A stretch of DNA of 40,225 nt from positions 1 to 40,225 of the forward strand of contig QCUA01000012.1 in the NCBI GenBank assembly GCA_003210915.1, read 5' to 3'. The position numbers and the translations under genes are program-made. Origin of the DNA: Prochlorococcus sp. AG-676-L21 (GTDB lineage: Bacteria; Cyanobacteriota; Cyanobacteriia; PCC-6307; Cyanobiaceae). The notes below the pieces were generated by a model. The model searched no databases. It had not been told where the DNA came from and was given only the letters and a program-made list of their open reading frames with translations. Below, in pieces: positions 1-10,297 of the stretch. Within the stretch, counting starts at the first letter, position 1. The number at the start of each line of letters is the position of its first letter.

Positions 1-133
1 CCCAATTAGGATGATCCTCAACAAATTTATTCATAGCTTGTTGAAGATTTTCATGAAGGTCACATTTAAAGCTAATTATTTCTTCTTTATTGTTGATATT
101 TTTTTGATTAACATCACAATTTAATTCTTGCAT
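1..133 (-). CDS. DUF2811-like protein, N-terminal part (truncated by window edge)
   Basis: An open frame begins at an ATG on the minus strand (CAT at 131-133) and runs off the left edge after 44 codons. The visible protein has a polar stretch rich in Asn and Lys (residues 1-18), then a segment around FKCDLHENLQQAMNKFVEDH followed by PNW. This resembles the start of the cyanobacterial DUF2811 family, small proteins of unknown function whose core reads roughly as acidic-Leu-helix, HP-x-WDQ. The assignment rests on memory of that pattern over about 25 residues, and the diagnostic WDQ would lie just outside the window. The next gene upstream on the same strand (DUF1818) ends 313 bp away, so this gene probably has its own promoter. 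No role is known to me. Confidence 0.6.
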   Translation of the reverse strand, partial: MQELNCDVNQKNINNKEEIISFKCDLHENLQQAMNKFVEDHPNW

Positions 134-446
134 AATTCAAATAGGGGGAAAAGATCAATTGGGTATGGGATCAGTTTTCTCTAAAAAAAGTAAATAGTCA
201 ACTTTTAATATTTATATATGTCTCATTCGTATTAGAGATGAGACCCCTTTAGAAGACAAAGTTTCTATAGAAATTTACCTGAATAATATAAATCTTATAA
301 GTAATATAAAAATTTCTTATGATTAAAAGTTTTCCACATTAGGTTGATCTGCAAATATTTTTTTAGAAATAAGCTGTGGAAAACATGTTAAAAAAGATTT
401 TTAGATCGGGGAATGTTTTCAAAAAATTTCCAATTTAATTAATTTT
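134..446. other. 313-bp gene-free AT-rich gap with inverted DnaA-box-like pair
   Basis: No convincing ORF or RNA gene is visible. The gap holds a 7-bp inverted repeat (GTCTCAT at 220-226, ATGAGAC at 238-244, 11-nt loop), an AT-rich stretch at about 275-325, the inverted pair GTTTTCCACA / TGTGGAAAAC (329-338 and 375-384), and a short AACATGTT palindrome (382-389). The 5' leader and promoter of the truncated DUF2811 gene must also be here, but I see no clear -10/-35 pair. Confidence 0.7.
329..384. promoter_or_regulatory. Inverted pair of TTTTCCACA (DnaA-box consensus) sites
   Basis: TTTTCCACA lies at 330-338 and its exact reverse complement TGTGGAAAA at 375-383; one more base pair extends each arm to 10 bp. 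TTTTCCACA is the DnaA box described for Synechococcus and other cyanobacteria. I noticed no other perfect copy in the window. The two sites face each other across 36 bp of AT-rich sequence. They could be a DnaA binding cluster, a dyad operator for another protein, or the arms of an RNA hairpin. Two boxes are too few to call a replication origin. Confidence 0.45.
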
Positions 447-818
447 TCAATCCATTGATTCCCACATTTTTTTTATTTCATAAAATAAATTTTCAGCTAT
501 TGGTATAGGCCAATACATTTCAAATGATCGAGTTTGTTCTGAGCTTTCAAATATTAATCTTAAGTTCCATCCATTTTTTTTACCCTCCAATTCTGCGTAC
601 CAAGGTAATTGTTCTATTTCTAAATTAATAAACTCCTCCTCCATTAATTGATCATTTATTTCCAACAATTGATGATTCAGTTTTATAAGTAATCTATATA
701 GCAATTCGAATTCATGTTTCTGTAACTCAATAGCCCAATTATTTACGCCAATCAAAAAACAAAATTTACCTTTTTTAGTATCTTTAATTAATCTCCAATT
801 ATTTTCTTCAAATGACAA
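447..818 (-). CDS. DUF1818 family protein
   Basis: A 123-aa soluble protein without signal peptide or membrane segment. It matches the cyanobacterial DUF1818 pattern: an early W-R (NNWRL, residues 6-10), a central NNWAIEL motif (26-32), a long helix ending in the acidic run LMEEEF, then LRLIFES near residue 86 and a Trp-Pro motif (MYWPIP). No function is established to my knowledge. The gene starts 2 bp after the stop of rpoZ on the same strand, so the two are almost certainly one transcript and may be translationally coupled. Its length is normal for the family. Family recognition is by pattern, without a profile search. Confidence 0.8.
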   Translation of the reverse strand: MSFEENNWRLIKDTKKGKFCFLIGVNNWAIELQKHEFELLYRLLIKLNHQLLEINDQLMEEEFINLEIEQLPWYAELEGKKNGWNLRLIFESSEQTRSFEMYWPIPIAENLFYEIKKMWESMD

Positions 819-820
819 AG

Positions 821-1057
821 CTAACCTGGAAGTAAATCTGGTTGATCTTGTTCATCACTTAATTCAATAATTGATCTTTGAACTGGTTTTATAGCTGATT
901 CTTCTAATAATCCATCAAAATCGTCAAATCTTCTTTGTTTAGCTCTAAAAGCAATTCTTACAGTTGTTAAGTATCTATTAGTAGATTTCCTTATTAAACT
1001 TTCGCCTCTTTTTGCAAGATCATTGTGATCAATATTGGAATTATTTGATACGTTCAT
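821..1057 (-). CDS. rpoZ: DNA-directed RNA polymerase omega subunit
   Basis: A 78-aa protein with the cyanobacterial RpoZ signature: [10 protein letters not shown], a [13 protein letters not shown] segment, RRFDDFDG, and a C-terminal [13 protein letters not shown] that precedes a short tail. Omega binds the beta' subunit and helps RNA polymerase assembly; in cyanobacteria it also supports binding of the housekeeping sigma factor (established for Synechocystis, not shown here). The length fits the cyanobacterial subunit. It is the first gene of a two-gene unit with the DUF1818 gene 2 bp downstream and diverges from the Hsp70 gene across a 100-bp gap that must hold both promoters. Confidence 0.93.
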   Translation of the reverse strand: MNVSNNSNIDHNDLAKRGESLIRKSTNRYLTTVRIAFRAKQRRFDDFDGLLEESAIKPVQRSIIELSDEQDQPDLLPG

Positions 1058-1157
1058 AAAAAAATATTTTTAATATACAATATAGTTTACATTAATATTA
1101 ACATCATTAAAATTATAAATTTTCAAACGAACTTAAAAAAATAATAAGAAATCTGTT

Positions 1158-2723
1158 ATGGAAAATAATTGCGCAGGAACCCTTGCTCTTGATTTAGGAA
1201 ATACTAATACCGTAATAGCTTTTCAACATGAGAAAGATAGCGATTTTGTTTTAATAGAAATACCAGGTATTACATCTTCTCCTGGAGTCATCCCATCAGT
1301 AGTTTGGTTCGAAGGTGGAGATAATGTTGGAAGGATAGGATTATCTGCATTGAAAAAGAAAAATTTGGCTTATTCAGAAAAATATTTTCATTCAAATTTC
1401 AAAAGATTAATTGGTAATCCTATTGAAAGGCAAAAAGAGAAAGTTTTAAGTCCCATCGAATCAGGTGAAAAATTTTTCAAAATTCTTTGGGAAAATATTC
1501 CAATAGAATTTAACATTAAAAGGCTCGTTTTAACTGCCCCAATTGACACTTATAAGGGTTACAGAAAGTGGTTAATAAGTCTATGTGAAAGTTTGCCTAT
1601 TAATGAGGTAGCACTTGTTGATGAACCAACTGCCGCCGGAATAGGAATGAATGTTCCATTAGGTTCAATTATTATGATTATCGATATTGGCGGGAGTACT
1701 ATCGATATGAGCGTAATCAAAACACAAGGTGGGGAAGGTAAATCTGCACCTATTGCAGAACTATTGAAGTTCCAAGGAAAGGATGTAAGTGCAATATCAA
1801 AGCAAAAATTAAGATGTGCTGAAATAATAAGCAAATCGGGTTCAAAAGTCGGAGGCAAAGATATAGATCAGTGGATTGTTAATTACTTTTTACCATCAAA
1901 TCAAGATGAGAGGAATTTTTCCATAGCAGAAAAATTAAAATGTAAGCTTAGTGGCCCAGAAATTGAATCTGAAAGAAAATACCTTATCTCTTTATTTACA
2001 GCAGAGAACGAAGAACAAGAATTTTTTATGAGTAAAGAAATTTTTGAAAAGATTTTGATGCAGAATAATCTTTTAAGTCACTTAAATTCCCTACTTAAGG
2101 ATTTATTAAATGAGGCTAGAGGAAAATTTTTTAATTTAGATGATTTAAACTCTGTAATTTTGGTTGGAGGAGGAACACAAATTCCATTAATAAAAGAGTG
2201 GATCACTAATAAGATTTCAGGAATACAAATCAATTCTCCGCCACCGATTGAATCAATAGCAATAGGAGCTCTTGCTATGACTCCTGGAGTAAAGATTAAA
2301 GATATCTTAAGTAAAGGCTTATCAATTAGATTATTTAATAAAAGAGAACAAACACATTTCTGGCATCCAATTTTTTATAAAGGCCAAACATGGCCTACAG
2401 AAAAACCATTTGAGTTAATTCTTCAAGCCAGTAAAGATGGTCAGAACATTTTCGAGATAATTATTGGAGAAACTAAAACGAAGAGAAGTTTTGATGTAAT
2501 TTTTGAGAATGGATTACCGAAGTTAGCTGAATTTCAAAAGGAAGAAGATGTACTTAAATGGAATAAAAAACCTCTTCAAATAAACGTGAACAATGAGTGT
2601 AAAATTGGAGAAGATAGCTTAAAACTTTATTTCAGTATTAAAAAAGATTCATCTCTTTATCTCAGATGTCTAGATATTTATGAAAAAGAATTAGGTGTAT
2701 TTAATTTAGGAAATATCTTTTAA
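1158..2723 (+). CDS. Hsp70/DnaK-family protein, short form without lid domain
   Basis: A 521-aa Hsp70-type ATPase. The nucleotide-binding domain (about 1-378) shows phosphate-1 (LDLGNTNT, 11-18), the conserved VDEPTAAGIG (154-163), phosphate-2 (IDIGGST, 175-181) and the adenosine motif (ILVGGGTQIP, 334-343). The linker is degenerate (IKDILSKGLSIRL instead of the DnaK DVLLLDVTPLSLG), and only about 140 residues follow, enough for a beta-sandwich substrate domain but not for the helical lid. Canonical DnaK is roughly 630 aa, so this is a divergent paralogue, not the housekeeping chaperone. A cyanobacterium also carries other DnaK copies elsewhere. Substrate and J-protein partner are unknown. 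Its stop codon shares TTAA with the stop of convergent pyrR. Confidence 0.85.
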   Translation: MENNCAGTLALDLGNTNTVIAFQHEKDSDFVLIEIPGITSSPGVIPSVVWFEGGDNVGRIGLSALKKKNLAYSEKYFHSNFKRLIGNPIERQKEKVLSPIESGEKFFKILWENIPIEFNIKRLVLTAPIDTYKGYRKWLISLCESLPINEVALVDEPTAAGIGMNVPLGSIIMIIDIGGSTIDMSVIKTQGGEGKSAPIAELLKFQGKDVSAISKQKLRCAEIISKSGSKVGGKDIDQWIVNYFLPSNQDERNFSIAEKLKCKLSGPEIESERKYLISLFTAENEEQEFFMSKEIFEKILMQNNLLSHLNSLLKDLLNEARGKFFNLDDLNSVILVGGGTQIPLIKEWITNKISGIQINSPPPIESIAIGALAMTPGVKIKDILSKGLSIRLFNKREQTHFWHPIFYKGQTWPTEKPFELILQASKDGQNIFEIIIGETKTKRSFDVIFENGLPKLAEFQKEEDVLKWNKKPLQINVNNECKIGEDSLKLYFSIKKDSSLYLRCLDIYEKELGVFNLGNIF

Positions 2724-3262
2724 ATTTTATCCAAGAAGATACCATCTTCGCCATCAACTTCTTTTAGAAATAAATTAACAATTTCCTTTTTGCTAGTCGG
2801 AACTTTTCTTCCGCAAAAATCAGGCTGAATTGGTAGTTCTCTATGACCTCTATCAATCATTACTAGTAACATAATACTTTTTGGTCTTCCCCATAAAAGA
2901 AGAGCCTCAATTGCAGCTCGAATTGTTCTTCCTGTATAAATGACATCATCAATTAAAACAATATCTTTTTTTTCTATAGATGTAGGAAAATCAGTTGCCT
3001 CTATTAAACGAGTCCCAACTCTATTTTGGTCATCTCTATAAAAAGTCGGGTCAATTATTCCTTTCTTTACATTAACTCCTGTTTTATCCAACATTTCTTT
3101 TCTCAAAACTTCAGCGAGATGAACTCCTCTCGTAGGGATACCAACCAATAAGAGATTTTCTAGATTTGAGATCTTTTCTATAATCTCGAAAGTTAGTCTA
3201 GAGAAAGTTTTTCTTAGCTCATCTTCAGTAAGTATTATGATTTTTTTATCTGGTTTGGACAT
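2720..3262 (-). CDS. pyrR: PyrR: pyrimidine-operon regulator / uracil phosphoribosyltransferase
   Basis: A 180-aa type I phosphoribosyltransferase. The PRPP loop is VLIDDVIYTGRTIRAA (about residues 101-116), preceded by GIPTRGVHLAE and followed by LLVMIDRGHRELPIQPDF, which is typical of PyrR and not of Upp. In Firmicutes PyrR attenuates pyr operons by binding mRNA when UMP is high and also converts uracil plus PRPP to UMP. In cyanobacteria the regulatory role is unproven, and no pyr gene adjoins it here, so UPRT activity or an unlinked RNA target are both possible. The final four bases TTAA serve as both its stop and that of the convergent Hsp70 gene. Length is normal. Confidence 0.93.
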   Translation of the reverse strand: MSKPDKKIIILTEDELRKTFSRLTFEIIEKISNLENLLLVGIPTRGVHLAEVLRKEMLDKTGVNVKKGIIDPTFYRDDQNRVGTRLIEATDFPTSIEKKDIVLIDDVIYTGRTIRAAIEALLLWGRPKSIMLLVMIDRGHRELPIQPDFCGRKVPTSKKEIVNLFLKEVDGEDGIFLDKI

Positions 3263-3401
3263 GATTCATCTAAAAATTAACTTTATTCAATATCCTTAAT
3301 AAATTAGCAAAAGCTAACTAAATTACATATAAATTGTATGGAACAGCTTTTACGGCTAAATTAAAGATTACTTCTTTAAAACCATGCTTTTTAATTAAGA
3401 G
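3263..3401. promoter_or_regulatory. Divergent pyrR/gpmI intergenic region with small hairpin
   Basis: This 139-bp region must contain the promoters of pyrR (minus) and gpmI (plus). The only clear structure is a perfect small inverted repeat, TTAGC-AAAA-GCTAA, at 3304-3317, with a related AGCTTTTACGGCTAA at about 3345-3360. I see no convincing -10/-35 pair and nothing resembling a PyrR-binding attenuator on either strand. Confidence 0.35.
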
Positions 3402-5024
3402 ATGTCAAAGTTTAGTAGAAAGAATATAAATAAAATAAAAGTTCCTGAGAGTCCAGTAGTTCTTGCAATTCTGGACGGATGGGGACATCGTGAAGAAAAT
3501 TTAGATAATGCTATAAAAAATGCCAATACTCCTGTAATGGATTCTTTATGGCACGCCTATCCTCATACTCTTATTAATGCGAGCGGAGCTGATGTAGGTT
3601 TACCCCATGGTCAAATGGGTAATTCTGAAGTAGGGCATCTCACAATTGGATCAGGGAGAATCATTCAACAAGAACTTGTAAGAATTACAAATGTCGTGAA
3701 AAATAACCAATTAACTCAAGTTCATGAGTTAAAGGAAATGGCTAATTCAATTAAGAGAAAAAAGGGTACCTTACACCTAACTGGTCTATGTTCAGATGGA
3801 GGGGTTCATAGCCACATTGAACACTTATTAGGATTAATAAAATGGGCTTCTGAAGAACATATAGAAAAAGTAGCTATTCACATTATTACCGATGGTAGAG
3901 ATACTCCGGCAAAAAGTGCTCATAAATACATAAGACAAATAGAAGATTGCATAAAGAAATTCAACGTAGGAGAAATAGCATCTATATGTGGCAGATATTG
4001 GATAATGGATAGAAATTTAATATGGGAAAGAACAGAAAAAGCTTTTGTAAATTTAACTGATCCAAATGGCAAAAAAATTGACATTTCCCCTGCAGATTAT
4101 TTAAATAAAAGTTATAAAGCAAATATTACAGATGAATTCTTAGAGCCTATAAGAATATCTAAAAACTTTTTAAAAGATGAAGATAGTTTAATTTGTTTTA
4201 ACTTCCGTCCAGATAGGGCCAGACAAATAATAAAAGCTCTTTCGGAAAAAGAATTTGATAACTTTAAAAGAAAAAGTATCCCTGATGTAGATATATTAAC
4301 TTTCACTCAATACGAAGCAAATTTACCAGTTAAAATAGCATTCCCTCCTGAGTCTCTCAACAATTTTATTGGCCAAATAGTTTCAGAAAATGGACTTAAG
4401 CAATACAGAACAGCAGAGACCGAAAAATATCCACACGTTACTTATTTTTTTAATGGAGGAGTAGAAGTCCCCTCGCCAGGAGAACAAAGACATTTAATTC
4501 CCTCACCAAGAGTTGCAACTTATGATATGGCACCGGAAATGTCTGCCGAAGAATTAACTATTAGTTGCTCAAATGCTATAAAAACTGGACAGTATTCTTT
4601 TATAGTTATAAATTTTGCTAATCCTGATATGGTTGGACATACAGGAAATATGGCCGCAGCTATAAAGGCCATCGAAACCGTCGATAGATGTATAGGTAAG
4701 ATAGTCAATGCTACAGGAGAAATGGGAGGCAGTATTCTTATTACTGCAGATCATGGCAACGCTGAACTAATGAAAGGTCCTGATGGAGAACCTTGGACAG
4801 CTCACACTATTAATAAAGTCCCCTTAATTTTTATTGAAGGTGAGAAAAGAAAAATTCCAAATATGGGGAATGAGATTTATTTGAGAGAAAATGCTGGATT
4901 AGCAGATATTGCTCCAACATTATTGCAATTATTAAATCTTCCTATTCCAAAAGAGATGACAGGAAAATCACTTATTAAAGAAATCGAATTAAAAGGATTT
5001 AATAAAGTCGTTCAACATGTTTAA
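3402..5024 (+). CDS. gpmI: 2,3-bisphosphoglycerate-independent phosphoglycerate mutase
   Basis: A 540-aa cytosolic enzyme that interconverts 3- and 2-phosphoglycerate in lower glycolysis, using two manganese ions. Seen in the sequence: the alkaline-phosphatase-type metal motif ILDGWGHRE (23-31), the catalytic serine loop [11 protein letters not shown] with Ser75, the substrate-binding stretch [10 protein letters not shown], the arginine-rich [10 protein letters not shown], and the C-terminal metal sites [12 protein letters not shown] and TADHGNAE. Length is slightly above the usual 510-530 aa because of a basic N-terminal extension of about 17 residues before the conserved core. secG follows 25 bp downstream on the same strand and is probably cotranscribed. 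Confidence 0.97.
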   Translation: MSKFSRKNINKIKVPESPVVLAILDGWGHREENLDNAIKNANTPVMDSLWHAYPHTLINASGADVGLPHGQMGNSEVGHLTIGSGRIIQQELVRITNVVKNNQLTQVHELKEMANSIKRKKGTLHLTGLCSDGGVHSHIEHLLGLIKWASEEHIEKVAIHIITDGRDTPAKSAHKYIRQIEDCIKKFNVGEIASICGRYWIMDRNLIWERTEKAFVNLTDPNGKKIDISPADYLNKSYKANITDEFLEPIRISKNFLKDEDSLICFNFRPDRARQIIKALSEKEFDNFKRKSIPDVDILTFTQYEANLPVKIAFPPESLNNFIGQIVSENGLKQYRTAETEKYPHVTYFFNGGVEVPSPGEQRHLIPSPRVATYDMAPEMSAEELTISCSNAIKTGQYSFIVINFANPDMVGHTGNMAAAIKAIETVDRCIGKIVNATGEMGGSILITADHGNAELMKGPDGEPWTAHTINKVPLIFIEGEKRKIPNMGNEIYLRENAGLADIAPTLLQLLNLPIPKEMTGKSLIKEIELKGFNKVVQHV

Positions 5025-5049
5025 ATTAGATATATAACAAATACAAAAT

Positions 5050-5274
5050 ATGAGTCAAATATTTACTTGGATATGGGTTAGTTCTGGAATACTACTAATA
5101 CTTTTAGTTCTACTTCATAGTCCCAAAGGAGATGGTATGGGAGGAATAGCAGCTAGTGGAAGCTCAATGTTTACAAGCGCCAGCAGCGCTGAAGCATCAC
5201 TAAACAAAATAACTTGGACCATTTTAATTATATTTTTATCTCTTGCAATCATTCTTAGTGCAGGTTGGATATAG
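5050..5274 (+). CDS. secG: Protein-export translocase subunit SecG
   Basis: A 74-aa membrane protein with two hydrophobic helices (about residues 6-22 and 53-72) separated by a loop rich in Gly and Ser. The loop carries the SecG hallmark HSPKGDGMGG followed by a Ser/Ala run (FTSASSAE). SecG is the small non-essential subunit of SecYEG in the cytoplasmic and probably thylakoid membrane, where it assists SecA-driven transport. Length is normal for cyanobacteria. It lies 25 bp after gpmI; the gpmI-secG linkage is widespread in bacteria. The transcript probably ends at the hairpin that also terminates groEL. Confidence 0.95.
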   Translation: MSQIFTWIWVSSGILLILLVLLHSPKGDGMGGIAASGSSMFTSASSAEASLNKITWTILIIFLSLAIILSAGWI

Positions 5275-5308
5275 AAGTATCCAATTTAACTATCTCTAAA
5301 AATAAATA

Positions 5309-5339
5309 TAAAAAAAGGGATTGTTAAAACAATCCCTTT
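5309..5339 (-). terminator. Intrinsic terminator of groES-groEL, possibly also used by secG
   Basis: AAAGGGATTGTT (5314-5325) and AACAATCCCTTT (5328-5339) form a 12-bp perfect inverted repeat; in practice a 10-bp stem with a short A-rich loop. Read on the minus strand, the stem ends in a run of seven or more T, as expected for a rho-independent terminator of the groEL transcript. On the plus strand, T residues exist only inside the arm, so termination of secG is less certain. It is the only clear terminator I found in the window. Confidence 0.85.
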
Positions 5340-5360
5340 AAAACTAAAAATTTTAGTTAA

Positions 5361-7022
<1,662 letters not shown>

Positions 7023-7046
7023 TTAATAATTTTTGAAACAAATAAA

Positions 7047-7358
7047 TTAGCCGACTACAGCTAAAATATCTTTTTCTGAAAGTAAGACGTACTCATCTCC
7101 TCCCAATTTGATGTCAGTTCCAGCATATTTGCTGTATAGGACTTTATCGCCAATACTCACTTCAGGAGTTTGTCGAGAACCATCGTCGTTGAGCTTCCCA
7201 GGACCAACCTGAGCAACTTCTCCTACCTGTGGTTTTTCTTTAGCTGAGTCGGGCAAAAGGATGCCACCAGCAGTTTTTTCCTCAGATTCGGAAACTTTGA
7301 TAAATATTCTATCTCCCAGTGGTTTGACTGTAGAGACTGTAAGTGAAACAGCTGCCAT
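7047..7358 (-). CDS. groS: Co-chaperonin GroES (10 kDa)
   Basis: A 103-aa protein with the GroES core: [19 protein letters not shown], the mobile loop [15 protein letters not shown] that contacts GroEL, then [10 protein letters not shown] and the C-terminal strand [15 protein letters not shown]. It forms the heptameric lid of the GroEL chamber. It precedes groEL on the same strand by 51 bp, making the usual two-gene heat-shock operon. The cyanobacterial CIRCE operator (TTAGCACTC-N9-GAGTGCTAA) is not present upstream; a different 21-bp dyad lies at 7405-7425 and a small GACGC-TAT-GCGTC hairpin sits in the probable leader. Confidence 0.98.
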   Translation of the reverse strand: MAAVSLTVSTVKPLGDRIFIKVSESEEKTAGGILLPDSAKEKPQVGEVAQVGPGKLNDDGSRQTPEVSIGDKVLYSKYAGTDIKLGGDEYVLLSEKDILAVVG

Positions 7359-7382
7359 AGATTAATGGTGGATCATAAATGC

Positions 7383-7395
7383 GACGCTATGCGTC
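7383..7395 (-). promoter_or_regulatory. Small hairpin in the groES leader
   Basis: GACGC-TAT-GCGTC is a perfect 5-bp, GC-rich stem with a 3-nt loop, 25-37 bp upstream of the groES start codon. In AT-rich DNA such a GC stem stands out. It could be a leader hairpin or part of an operator; it does not cover the ribosome-binding region, so a simple thermosensor is not evident. Confidence 0.35.
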
Positions 7396-7404
7396 AAAAA
7401 GTCT

Positions 7405-7425
7405 GGTGAGAGTATTACTCAAACC
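7405..7425. promoter_or_regulatory. 21-bp dyad upstream of groES (candidate operator)
   Basis: GAGTA-T-TACTC (7410-7420) is a perfect palindrome, and GGT (7405-7407) and ACC (7423-7425) extend the symmetry after two mismatched positions on each side. It begins 47 bp upstream of the groES start codon. The sequence is not CIRCE. Placement near the expected groESL promoter suggests a protein-binding site, but no regulator is identified. Confidence 0.4.
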
Positions 7426-7470
7426 GTATGACAAATAACATAATCTGTTAAGCAGCAATTAAACCACTCT

Positions 7471-7527
7471 TTAACTGTGCGGTTGGCCGAACCCAGTTAA
7501 CGAATATACCCTCGGGATGGTAATATT
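7471..7527 (+). other. Two adjacent stem-loops upstream of atpD
   Basis: Stem-loop 1 (7471-7500): TTAACTG pairs with CAGTTAA, then a 3-nt bulge, GGTT with AACC, and loop GGCCG. Stem-loop 2 (7503-7527): AATATACC pairs with GGTAATATT with one bulged A and loop CTCGGGAT. Together they form a compact, relatively GC-rich island 53-109 bp upstream of the atpD start codon. They may be a structured 5' leader, a small RNA, or overlapping DNA operators; base pairing alone does not decide. Confidence 0.45.
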
Positions 7528-7576
7528 TCGCATTATGAGCTGTTCTAAAATCAGCTAATCCTCACCAAGTCAATAA

Positions 7577-9040
<1,464 letters not shown>

Positions 9041-9088
9041 ATTTTCAACTTTCATAAATAATTTTAAACTCTATAAAAATTTAAATTA

Positions 9089-9493
9089 ATGGCAATTTCA
9101 CTTAAGGTTTTAGCTCCAAATCAGAATGTTTACGAAGGTGATGCTGAAGAGGTAATTCTTCCAAGCACTACTGGTCAAATTGGGATACTTCCTGGACATA
9201 TATCTTTAGTTACGGCTATCGATATTGGTGTCTTAAGACTAAGGATGAATTCCAAATGGAAATCTATAGCTTTAATGGGTGGCTTTGCTGAAATAGAGTC
9301 AGATGAAGTTATAGTTCTAGTTAACAGCGCAGAAATTGGTTCCGAAATAAACATCCAAAATGCCGAAGATGCTCTTAAAAAAGCAAAATCGGAAATTAGT
9401 AAATTTACCGAAAATGAGAAAAGTTCAGAAAAGATTAAAGCCCTTAATGAAATATCAAAAGCTGAGGCAAGAATTCAAGCTTCAAAAAACTAA
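9089..9493 (+). CDS. atpC: ATP synthase F1 subunit epsilon
   Basis: A 134-aa subunit of the F1 central stalk. The N-terminal beta-sandwich shows the conserved [21 protein letters not shown] and the GGFAEI motif; the C-terminal part is a charged two-helix hairpin (ENAEDALKK-like, ending [13 protein letters not shown]). Epsilon couples the rotor to the c ring and, in cyanobacteria, its C-terminal helices can inhibit ATP hydrolysis in the dark. It follows atpD by 48 bp and ends 3 bp before the stop of the convergent ycf65 gene, with no visible terminator between them. Confidence 0.97.
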   Translation: MAISLKVLAPNQNVYEGDAEEVILPSTTGQIGILPGHISLVTAIDIGVLRLRMNSKWKSIALMGGFAEIESDEVIVLVNSAEIGSEINIQNAEDALKKAKSEISKFTENEKSSEKIKALNEISKAEARIQASKN

Positions 9494-9496
9494 ATT

Positions 9497-9973
9497 TTAA
9501 GCAGTTCCACAGAAAGCAACCTCAGGAAATTTAAGCTTTGCTTCTTCCAATTTTTTCGTTTTACCTTCTTCTTGCCAATAATTAATTACCTCAGTAGCTT
9601 TATTCAATATTTCAACTCTTTCATTATCTGTAATCCAACTTTTACTCTCTAGTTCGCTTTTTAATTTTTCCCAAGCGTCGTCTCTTGGCCAAAAATAGTA
9701 AGCAGTTAAGGGACTTGGACCTCCTCCAACAATTTGATCTACTGCCAAAGCGACATTATCAGGTAACCATAAGATTTTAATAATAAATCTACCCTCATCT
9801 GGTTTTGGCGTATAGCCTGTAGGAACTCCATCTTCATCAATTTTAGCAGCCGCTAAAACGGCATTTGCTCCCATCATCCCTGCATTTGGTGAAGTTGTTT
9901 TTGATTTTTGAGAAACATTTTTTTGTTCTTGCTGCTCCTTAGCGTTCTCATTAACCTTATCTGATGAAGTCAT
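9497..9973 (-). CDS. ycf65: PSRP-3/Ycf65 ribosomal protein (30S, plastid/cyanobacterial type)
   Basis: A 158-aa protein. The first 60 residues are polar and low in complexity (Gln, Lys, Ser, Asn), probably disordered. Residues about 61-158 carry the strongly conserved PSRP-3/Ycf65 core: [20 protein letters not shown], then [39 protein letters not shown] and YWQEEG. This family is a small-subunit ribosomal protein of plastids and cyanobacteria (also called cS23), absent from E. coli. The gene is transcribed toward atpC and stands alone. The N-terminal extension is longer than in plastid forms; a later start is possible, but I see no obvious in-frame ATG before the domain except the MMGAN methionines near residues 33-34. 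Confidence 0.92.
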   Translation of the reverse strand: MTSSDKVNENAKEQQEQKNVSQKSKTTSPNAGMMGANAVLAAAKIDEDGVPTGYTPKPDEGRFIIKILWLPDNVALAVDQIVGGGPSPLTAYYFWPRDDAWEKLKSELESKSWITDNERVEILNKATEVINYWQEEGKTKKLEEAKLKFPEVAFCGTA

Positions 9974-10021
9974 TCAGTATTATTAGATTTATTTTATAAT
10001 TTATCAGCTAATGGTCACTAA

Positions 10022-10038
10022 TTGATCATTCTGATCAA
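10022..10038. promoter_or_regulatory. Perfect inverted repeat upstream of ycf65
   Basis: TTGATCA-TTC-TGATCAA is a 7-bp perfect inverted repeat 49-65 bp upstream of the ycf65 start, inside the 107-bp gap below the 52-aa gene. No T-run follows on the minus strand, so it is not a standard terminator for the upstream gene. A DNA operator near the ycf65 promoter is the simplest reading. Confidence 0.35.
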
Positions 10039-10080
10039 AAATTCTTGCTTTTATTTATTGATTATCACTAAAAGCTTACT

Positions 10081-10239
10081 TTATCTTTTACTAGATACTT
10101 CATAAAAATCATAAATTGTTGTTTCTAAAGAATCCCAAAGATCTTTAGGAATATCATTTTCTTCTGCAAACATTCCAAGTTGACTAGCTAAGCCTCTTGC
10201 TTGAGATAATTTGGAATCATAAGAATTAGTTTTATCCAT
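10081..10239 (-). CDS. Small conserved-looking hypothetical protein, 52 aa
   Basis: A short frame starts at ATG (10237-10239) and ends at TAA (10081-10083). The product begins MDKTNSYDSKLSQARGLASQ, continues LGMFAEENDIPKDLWDSLE and ends in DFYEVSSKR. It is soluble, acidic overall, and predicted by eye as two helices separated by an IPKDLW turn, with no signal peptide or membrane segment. The composition (charged, amphipathic, one Trp, conserved-looking turn) looks like a real protein and not like random AT-rich sequence, and it fills an otherwise empty stretch between pepP (58 bp upstream, same strand) and ycf65. I do not recognise a family. No clear Shine-Dalgarno is present, which is common in this genome. 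Confidence 0.65.
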   Translation of the reverse strand: MDKTNSYDSKLSQARGLASQLGMFAEENDIPKDLWDSLETTIYDFYEVSSKR

Positions 10240-10297
10240 GTTAAAAAATTTTATCTCTCATAAAAAATTAAATCTATTAAGTGTAAAAGTCAAATAT

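Noticed and set aside
165-197. 10-codon ATG frame in the left gap
   Set aside because: Too short, no ribosome-binding site, lysine/serine-rich as expected from AT-rich sequence.
220-244. Terminator of the rpoZ-DUF1818 transcript
   Set aside because: The 7-bp stem is about 200 bp from the DUF1818 stop, has a long loop and no T-run on the minus strand.
329-384. Replication origin
   Set aside because: Only two boxes, no dnaA or dnaN nearby and no clear switch in gene strand; origins in cyanobacteria have many boxes next to dnaN.
1559-1858. 99-codon minus-strand frame inside the Hsp70 gene
   Set aside because: Antisense shadow of a conserved coding region; Ile/Pro/Ser-rich product without a recognisable motif.
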